From the NCBI RefSeq assembly GCF_022201045.2, contig NC_068558.1:32259501-32323500 (forward strand): 64,000 nt of DNA. The letters run 5' to 3'. This DNA is from Citrus sinensis. Taxonomy: Eukaryota; Streptophyta; Magnoliopsida; Sapindales; Rutaceae. Below are positions 56,267 through 64,000 of this stretch, in pieces. The notes under the pieces were generated by a model that was given only the letters and a program-made list of their open reading frames with translations, did not search any database and was not told the DNA's origin. A program made the translations under genes and the position numbers. Every line of letters starts with the position of its first letter. Within the stretch, counting starts at the first letter, position 1.

Positions 56267-59200
56267 TCAGTCAGTTACAAGTTCCCAATCTACTTTAGCC
56301 ATGTCAATAAACTCACTCTCACCATCTTCAAACAAGACCTACAACAGCACATTTTCTTATATGTTCATATTGCTCTTATAACTTTAAATGGTAGCCAAAT
56401 AAAAGAGACTCTTACCGAGTGTTTTCTGGAATACTCATCAAACCGTCTAATAATCCCAAAAGAACTGTAATATTTGAGCCAATGGGAAAGAAAAAAAAAT
56501 TCAGCAGAATAGTCAATGATGATGTAAATTACAGATGGAATTAAACATTCTGGGAAGTACCTCTCATTCTTGGGATGGGATATTCTAATCACTTTGCCAA
56601 TGCAACATTGAGGGCATATTTGTCGTTGATTATAAGGAGGTCGTGAACTGCCTGAATGGCAACAAGACTAAGATATTTGACAAAGCAACCAATACATAAT
56701 CTAGAATCCAGGAATAAAGTTTTCTTACCTATATGCAAATCTCCATTCTGATAAAACTAAACAAAAAAAATGCCAGAATCAGTCCAAGTTTGTAGAAAAT
56801 GTACACAGTATATAACTTAAGCAGAAACTAACATGGATAGAAAGTGTAAAACTGAAATGCATTAAAAATGAATATCAACACTTCCGTAGTAATTGAGTAC
56901 GAATTTTTGGAGCTTGCAAATCTTCCAATATATTAGATGTAGCATACTAGTGGAATGAAGGGAAGAAAAGGGGGTGAAATAAGAACAGAATGGCCTAATC
57001 TATTCCAACTGCATTGTTGAATTTTGAATTTGATCCAATCCAATCAAAGAAAATGTCCATTTATATTTCAAAATTTGAAATATAAAAGAAGGCTTTAGAA
57101 TACTTTTTGTGGCTCAGCTATCAAAAAGAAGCCACCAAATTTCAAAGCAACGCGCCACTCTTTCAGAGGTTGACTCAGACTATTTTACAACAGTGATATA
57201 CCAAAGCCAGACTATAATCCGCTCAAAGTGTTATGTGAAAACTTACAAATTTGAACACAACACTCTAAAATTAAATGTAGAACACATTCTCTTGCACTGA
57301 TGATGTAAGAGAGAAGATATTCAAATGTATCTATACCTTGAAAATTGAAATCATAGTTTAAGAACAAAAATACAAAAAGCATTATAATTGCATAGCAGCC
57401 AAGGGAAAAAGTTGCTAAACATTACCTCAAAATTTATTCATTTATGAAGTATTAGAAATACTTCCACTAAGAAATAACGGCAAAAGCGACTTGAAATAAT
57501 TCATAAGCCATTCCAAAAGTATTCTCACCCAAACCCATTTTGACCAATCAAGTAATAATACATGAAAGGATGTATAGTCACACTTGCTATACATAAATGT
57601 ACACACATACAACATACATACCAATGAAAAAAGCTTGGATAGCTAAGTTAGCAAAATCGCAGGTATCCATAATCAAAACACACAACATATAATCATTGAA
57701 CACTAGTTAAAAAATATATATATATATATAATTATGGATTATCAAACAGCCACATATACATACATCTTTTCCAGATAATATTGCTTTCAATTTGGGAGAA
57801 GATACAGCCACCTGACAGGCTACCAACTTTAGTGCAGCATCTGATGAGATCTTAGGCTTGCTAGGTTTTGCCCCCAGCTTCCTCCTGCAGCCTGCAGCTC
57901 CGCAGTGGCAATCTTGATCTGCACCAAATTGAACAAACCTGCTAAATTTGTCAGATTAGTGCATATTGGGCTATGAAAATAGAAAATTTGAAGGGAAACC
58001 AATCTACCAGCTGTCATCAATATGCATAAGAGATCATGACACAAAATACTAAATATAAATATGCATGCTTACAATAAAAAAAAAATATATATACCAATGT
58101 TCAAAGAGAGATGTCTAACAGTATGCAATAAGAGAGTCATGCAAGAATTCGTACTGGTAGTCGTAGGTCAGATTTTCGCCCTTTTTTATGTCACGAGTTG
58201 CAAATATGCCTATTCTCGTTTCACCATCAATTATCCTTGAGCAAAACAAAATTAAAACACGTAAGATAAGAAATCAACTCACATGACAACAAAATTAGTG
58301 ATGAGGGGTCAGTGTGAACCATTTCTGCATCTCAGTATTGGGGCAGCAACTATGGTTTATGTATCTTGATTTATTTCCTTTGTATGTGGCATCAATTACC
58401 ATGTCACGATTGATCTCACACAGGTAAAAGTTAGTTTCTCCAAGGTGCTTCATTTTCCAAAGTCTTTCTTCACATGTTTTGTCATCAATAACTGCATTGA
58501 AGAAACATCGAAGCAGATGCTAATGGATCATAAAATAATGCAACATGAGAATATGGAAAGAAATTTTGATGAAGAACAAGCAACAACCAAGATGTCACCT
58601 TCCCCAACATATTCAATTACAAACTCTCCTCGTTTAATATCTTCATCTGCCACAATCCCAGCTCCACATTTCTCTGTCTACAAGCAATACCTTACTTAAC
58701 TTCATATTTTGAGTGTACACAGAAGAAACAATAACAAAAACCACATAAGGAGTGACATTGAACAAAAGACTGGAATCAAGTCTAATGCATTTGTGCTTGA
58801 AGAATGAAAAGGAAGGAATGTTTTTAACATGTGAAGTTTTATTCTCAATGCTCAACCTGCACTAATTTCATCTTCTTCACAGGTCGGTTCTGGAATGGCT
58901 TATTAAGGCATGAATTCCCACATTTACAGCCAGAAGAGCAGCTAGACAGGAGCATCCTGTAGGAAAAAAAGCAAACCAAGTCTTGGGGTTCAACAAAAAT
59001 AAACTAAACACAATAATATTTCGGATGAGGAAACTGCAAATAAATAAGAGCCCAAATAAAACGTACAACAACACATAATTTCTCATTAGATTACCCAAGA
59101 TAAAAATCCATCACAACCTCAAACACATCGGAGTACAAGGCAGAGAAACAGAGATAGACAAAAACAATTTCTTACCCACAATGACAGTCTCTGTCACAAA

Positions 59201-59681
59201 CACCAGAAGAACCTGGTGATGCTGTGCAAGAGCAGAATATGCCATCATCCTCAAGCCGTCTCTTAATCCTCTTTGTAAGATATATATCTGAAATTCATAA
59301 ACACCAAGAAAATAAAAAAAAATCACAAAAGAGAAAGAACAGTAACTTAACCAATTAAAAACAAGCAACAGAACAACAACAACAGCAACAACTCGAAAGT
59401 GAAGTTCAAGTGGATACTTCGCTTAATGAAGACATAAGGTATGGCCTTCGGTTTAATAAACCAATCGGGTAATTCAAACTCAACTGGGTTCCCAATCTGT
59501 TTCAACAACTTATTAAACGCATGGCCTATCCGGCTATTATCAGAATTCTGAACATAAAAGAAAAAAAAAAGCCAAAATGTAAGAATAATTCAACTATCTA
59601 AAAATCAGTAGACAAAACAAACACAAAGCAATAAAACATTTGTGAAAAGCTGAGAGCTTTAACCTTCTTTGCAGCCGGCAT
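56267..59681 (-). CDS. ASHH3: SET-domain histone-lysine methyltransferase, ASHH3/ASHH4 type
   Basis: A nuclear Trithorax/ASH1-class methyltransferase (SDG7/SDG24 in Arabidopsis), expected to act on histone H3 lysine (K36 is typical for the class). Twelve exons (59681-59664, 59547-59418, 59287-59176, 58956-58857, 58677-58599, 58491-58320, 58235-58155, 57938-57764, 56756-56729, 56651-56561, 56464-56416, 56338-56267) give 368 residues. The AWS cysteine cluster is seen at FCSCTASPGSSGVCDRDCHC and SSCSSGCKCGNSC. The SET core has CGAGIVADEDIKRGEFVIEY, NKSRYINHSCCPN and LTYDYQF. The post-SET is DCHCGAAGCRRKLG. A C-terminal module follows (SSFGIIRRFDEYSRKHS … VLFEDGESEFIDMAKVDWEL). The first coding exon has only 18 nt and exon 9 only 28 nt. 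A leader exon probably ends at AAG|GTAGAT near 59947. Confidence 0.95.
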
Positions 59682-60545
59682 GGCATCAAAACTCTTTCAC
59701 CAAGGCTGCAGCTGCCTACAAGATAACCAAGAAATTGAATATGCTAAATCTTGAGTACAAAAAGAAAAAAAAATCATTTATATAATATACAAAGTGCTTG
59801 AACCAACAAATTCAAATTCCCAATTTCGTTTTACAAACAATTGATATCAAGATTTGGCAAAACTTAAAGCCCGTAAGGTAGGCAAGACAGTGAAAGTAAT
59901 GAAGAGAACAGGAAGTGCAATTAGTGAAAGAGGAAGAGAAATCTACCTTAAGGCAAGTTCACAGAAGGCAGATCTCTGAATTGAGCGATTTGGGTTTTTA
60001 GGAGGGAAGTTTTTGAGAGTGAAAAGGAAAATAACAGCCGATAACTATTACATGGCAATAAAATGATATCCAAACGCGGCCTTAATGTCGTGGCCTATGG
60101 ACAAAACAGATTATGAGTTGGGGTAATAAATTACATCGAACTCCCTTCTCTTTGTAAAATCACAAAAAAGGATATGGATATTAATTAATCTTAACATAAG
60201 TCCAACTTTTACAATTATATCATTTCTATAAATACATGCGCTTTATCATAAGAAAACTTAGTTGAGGTGAATATATCACATCATCTATGTGTATATTTAC
60301 TAAAAATTTTATAAATCTAATTAATTTTAATTTGATTCGTCATCTTTCTGTGAATTTTTTTTCTTATTTTTAAAATTAAACTCTCGATATTTTTATTATT
60401 ACGATTATTTGCTGCCTGTGGCTATACATGTAATTGTTTACGAGTATGTTGCCGTTGAAGCCTGTGATGTGGAAGCTTTAGATATTTGTTCTTGTAGTTT
60501 TGTCTTCGCACTACATTTTGCTTCTTACATGTTGGATTGCACTTA
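59682..60545. other. ASHH3/4 leader region and flanking intergenic DNA
   Basis: On the minus strand, a leader exon near 60030-59947 (ending CCTTAAG|GTAGAT) is joined to the ATG exon through an acceptor CTTGTAG near 59717. Beyond 60060 the DNA is AT-rich with no gene until the Harbinger-like element begins. Confidence 0.5.
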
Positions 60546-61186
60546 GGGTGCGTTTGGCACACTGTATTGTATTATGTTGTATTGTATTATTTTAATGCTA
60601 GTGTATTGTATTATGCTGTATTGCATTAACACAGTATTATAATAATGCTGTACAATGTTTGATGTTACATTGTACTGTATTAGTTTTTAGTTATACTATG
60701 TTTGGTACGACACTGTACTGTATTAATATTTTTTGTAAGAAATTTGAATTATATATTTAGAAAATGACATTTATTAGTATTTAGAAAAATATTAAATATA
60801 GAATAGATTTAAATTTTAGTAGAAGTTAAAAAAATCATAATTCTTCATAAAGATCGAAGATTATGACCTTAAAATTTCGGCAACATAACATCTATTTTTC
60901 TTTTTGCATTTTCCAAATATATAACCTGTAAAATAAAGATCGAAACAAATAATTCAATCAATTAATCTTTAAATAATATAACAACATAAATAAATAATTA
61001 AAACATGCAAAATTTGTCCAAAGTCATTTTAAAATGATAAAAGAAAGGTTTTTACATACTCCAAAATAGTCACAAAATATTAAAATGATACAATAGTTGT
61101 AACAAAGTGCATAATGTTAAGTAATCCGAGTACACACATCCATATGCTAAAATACTACCGCATAATATCATTATTAAGTTAGACAT

Positions 61187-62237
61187 GCAAACTCTCCATT
61201 ATCAAACTCCACCTCTCCTTTCATGTTCACGCAAAAGCATTCTAACATATGCTAACTTACGATCACGATCATTTCATAATGCCTTGAAAGCCCTTATATT
61301 TGAAGGTTTCTCTACCATTAAATTTAAGGTCATAAGCTCATCATCCATAGAGAGTCCCATCGAAGCAAGCGGTTCAGCAATGTAATCATGATCTTCACTA
61401 TTTCTATACATATTATGAGACATGTCGGTGTTGGCTTGGTGAAATGCTGAAACCAATTTCTCAATACCATCAACAACATATTCATCTTATTTAGACCTCT
61501 TTATGTGTGATGATTGTGCACGTGATCGAGTAGTGTCTTGAGAATTTGCAGAAGGGGAAGCAAACATGGGAGAACCTTCATCATCAATCTCATTATCATC
61601 ATGGATTTCTTCTTGAAGTGCTGCATTAGCCATATCAATTGGAGTCTTTGCCGACCTTCAAGTTGCACGGTCTTTTCCAAATATATTTGCTAGCCTCTCA
61701 TAATACGGAAATGGCTTGTTCCTCCAATTGATTGCTTCTTTATGGGACTACGAAATAAAAATAAGATAGTTAAATAAACTTTATTATTTTTATAACAATA
61801 CACCATGCAACCATGCAAATATAACTAATGACATAAAAAAAGAAAATTATTTTCCTTATTGTAAATTCAAAATACTAACCTCCACGTATGATTTCCATAC
61901 TTTGTCACTATCAACCTCCACACATTTTCTCACATCATTCCATCCAAAACTGCTAGTGTTTAACATATCAAACAACACCCTATAATTTTTCTTCCATATT
62001 CTTATCTTAGAGTCAATATGTGGATAAGCCTTCAAACCACAACCTGGTTGTAGTTTTTCTAATTCATTTTCAATATATTTGTAACTTCCAGATTTGAAGG
62101 TACCATTATTAGCTCGACTACCGTTTGCAACTAGTGCATCTTAAATGTTCAATATTTTTTCTTCTTCCTCTTTTGTCCATGCTCATCTTGACCCCGTTTT
62201 ATTTCCAGTAGTATGACTTGAACCTCCACTCTCCATG
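61187..62237 (-). pseudogene. Broken Myb/SANT-like ORF1 of the Harbinger-like element
   Basis: A frame starting at the ATG at 62237 reads MESGGSSHTTGNKTGSR, then a stop; AWTKEEEEKILNI, then another stop; then an open stretch with KSGSYKYIENELEKL, PHIDSKIRIWKKNYRVLFDM and NDVRKCVEVDSDKVWKSYVE. This is the Myb/SANT-like (Myb_DNA-bind_3) domain. A second exon-like part (61748-61187) reads SHKEAINWRNKPFPYYERLA and later SMGLSMDDELMTLNLMVEKP, with further stops. In intact elements this protein binds DNA and helps the transposase. At least three in-frame stops make it non-functional. Confidence 0.8.
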
Positions 62238-62354
62238 CCTACAAAATGAATAAAATAATAAAATTTTAAATGAGCAATTGAAACATAACACCAAGTTAAA
62301 TTCACATAAGTAACACTCGATAAATTCCTATCGATTTCGATATTTTAGCAAAAT

Positions 62355-62540
62355 TGCAACCTTATATATCTTCTTAAGGACATCGCTATATAAGCAAAAG
62401 TACAACTTTAGATGTTTTCCTAAGAATATCGATATACTAACAAAAGTACAACCTTAGATGCTTTCCTAAAAACATCGATATACTAACAAAAGTACAGCCT
62501 TAGATGCTTTCCTAAGAACATCAATATACTTACAAAAGTA
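62355..62540. repeat. 46 bp tandem repeat, about four units
   Basis: Units start at about 62355, 62401, 62447 and 62493, with consensus TACAACCTTAGATGCTTTCC then TAAGAACATCGATATACTAACAAAAG. The three right-hand units are about 90% alike; the first is more diverged. The array lies inside the Harbinger-like element, just upstream of its ORF1 remnant. Confidence 0.85.
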
Positions 62541-63182
62541 CAGCAGTTAATTCAATCATTAAGTTAATTCAAACAAAAAATGTCAATACAAAATTGTTGC
62601 ACTGAGAGGGCTTTTCAATAATTGCCATTTACTCAAATTGCCCTGGCTGCTCTATCTCGTAATTTGATAATATCTACTTTCAAATTGAAATAATACGATA
62701 AATCCTAAAAGCTGATACAGAGTAGCACACCTTAGATGGTTGTTTAGCTCTTTTTGCATCCTGAAAAAACATTTCAACCATCAAACTTTGTTGTAAAAGG
62801 TAAGCATGGTGAAAAAAAAAATCAACCATACTCGCATATACTGGGGAAAGGACACTAAAAATTCTCAAAAACAAATATCAATTACTGGCTACAATATGCT
62901 GAAAACTACTATGAAAAAATTTACAAATAGAAACTGAAGATAACCTAACTTATCCTTGTCTGTTAACCAAAGACATAAACTGGTATAAAATCTAAACAGG
63001 CATCCATATCATAAATTAATCACCATTTAAAAGTAATTAATCAACTTTCATATGCCATTATTGACGAGGACCCTTTAGCATGTTACCCTTCAACACATCA
63101 ATTTCATGAATAACATCGAATCTGCTAATTGACTTCTGCATAATTCTTCTCTTCCCCTTTATCTCTTTCACTGCCTATAGCC

Positions 63183-63210
63183 CTTCTCTCTCTCTCTCTC
63201 TCTCTCTCTA
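63183..63210. repeat. (CT)n microsatellite
   Basis: About 13 CT repeats (TTCTCTCTCTCTCTC…) within the Harbinger-like element. Confidence 0.85.
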
Positions 63211-64000
63211 TACTTCTCCAAATATAGATATTTGTGGATGAGAGAAATAGACAAGACAAATAAAATCATCCTTCGATTTTAAAATCAAACATAAATTCAA
63301 AAATTAAAGCCAAATCCAAAATCAAACCTCAGGCGATGAAGGTCGGCACAGTGGTGGTGTTGTGCAATGGGTATCAGTGGAGATGGGATCGTACAGAGTG
63401 TGGGTGTCGCACGAGGAGGTGACGGCGAAGTCAGATGGCGTGGTGGTGGAGCGTTGTGGAGTTGGCTTTTGTTGAGCACAGGGAGACGTGGTGGTGGAGC
63501 GTTGTGGAGGTGGTTTCTGTTGAGCACATGGAGAACCACAGGGAGAGTGATTTGAGAACGACAGTGGTGAGAATAGAAAGAAAATTTTATTTTTGTCTCA
63601 AAATAGCATCAAACCCGTGTAAACCCGACCCCCCCCCCCCACGGGTTTATTTTATACGGGTTTGACCGCATTAACATTTTATTGTAACCACATTACAATT
63701 TTATGTGGTGTATTTACCAAACATTGTATAATAATACATTAATACTATGAGGGGTCCTAATACCTCATAATGAGGGGTACCAAACATATCCTTAAGGTAT
63801 ATCTATTGTATTATTTGCAAGTCTTTGCATGATGCGTACATAATTCAAGTTACAATGCCCATAAAATCTTGATTTGCAAACTTGAAAGTTTGAAAACAAT
63901 TTTTTATTAGTTTAATCTAAATTTATCCACATATGTTTTTGAGTTATTGATTCTATCTTGATTTTTATATTAATTTGAGTTTAATGGATTGGACATTGAT

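Larger units (their letters stand above)
60546..63791. mobile_element. PIF/Harbinger-like DNA transposon, ORF1 only
   Basis: The tips are GGGTGCGTTTGGCAC on the left and, reverse complemented, GGATATGTTTGGTAC on the right. Both sides carry TTA (60543-60545 and 63792-63794), the PIF/Harbinger target duplication. Subterminal regions are full of TGTATTGTATTA-type words. The one recognisable gene remnant is a Myb/SANT-like ORF on the minus strand, as in PIF ORF1. No DDE transposase of the PIF type was found, so the 3.25 kb copy is non-autonomous. Confidence 0.75.

Noticed and set aside
63297-63555. Repetitive Pro/His-rich frame with NKSQLHNAPPPR units
   Set aside because: It arises from short tandem words in the subterminal part of the Harbinger-like element; no evidence for expression.

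Overview
This window is nuclear DNA of a flowering plant. Every gene is split by AT-rich GT-AG introns (one GC-AG), the proteins match land-plant families (plastid-type SHMT, MSI1, BONSAI/APC13, the TPLATE subunit TWD40-1, plant MTHFR, ASHH3/4), and the intergenic DNA is full of transposon remnants. The proteins look like those of a woody rosid, possibly Citrus. That last step is a weak guess from sequence feel, not a database result.

Layout. 1-119 is the last coding piece of a serine hydroxymethyltransferase (+). 2115-3483 is MED22 (-), with a 5' leader exon near 4643. 4.8-7.3 kb holds a MULE-like inverted-repeat element and a degenerate hAT-like element. 7892-9028 is ribosomal protein L24 (-), head to head with MSI1 (+, 10839-13831) across a promoter carrying three site II motifs. 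15223-15934 is the small APC13/BONSAI gene (+). 16-19 kb is intergenic and contains a complete solo LTR. 19225-30918 is the 20-exon TWD40-1 gene (-), with a tRNA-derived SINE in one intron. MAP2B (+, 32198-37429), a plastid/organelle OB-fold tRNA-binding protein (+, 38098-40011) and MTHFR (-, 40664-45099) follow closely. 45.3-54.3 kb has no genes: it is a tandem duplication of a roughly 1.9 kb unit whose copies are broken by transposons, including one MULE-like element inserted into another of the same family. 56267-59681 is the SET-domain methyltransferase ASHH3/4 (-). 60546-63791 is a PIF/Harbinger-like element that keeps only a decayed Myb/SANT-like ORF.

How the genes relate. They do not form a pathway. 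Several are housekeeping or chromatin genes: transcription (MED22), translation (RPL24, MAP2B), chromatin (MSI1, ASHH3/4), cell cycle (APC13) and endocytosis (TWD40-1). SHMT and MTHFR are both one-carbon folate enzymes, but their presence in one window may be chance. The run MAP2 / OB-fold / MTHFR / ASHH recalls the Arabidopsis order At3g59990-At3g59980-At3g59970-At3g59960, so it is probably an old conserved gene block, here stretched by the transposon-rich gap.

Exon boundaries were set by reading splice sites against the expected protein families; in every complete gene the coding exon lengths sum to a multiple of three. No search was run.
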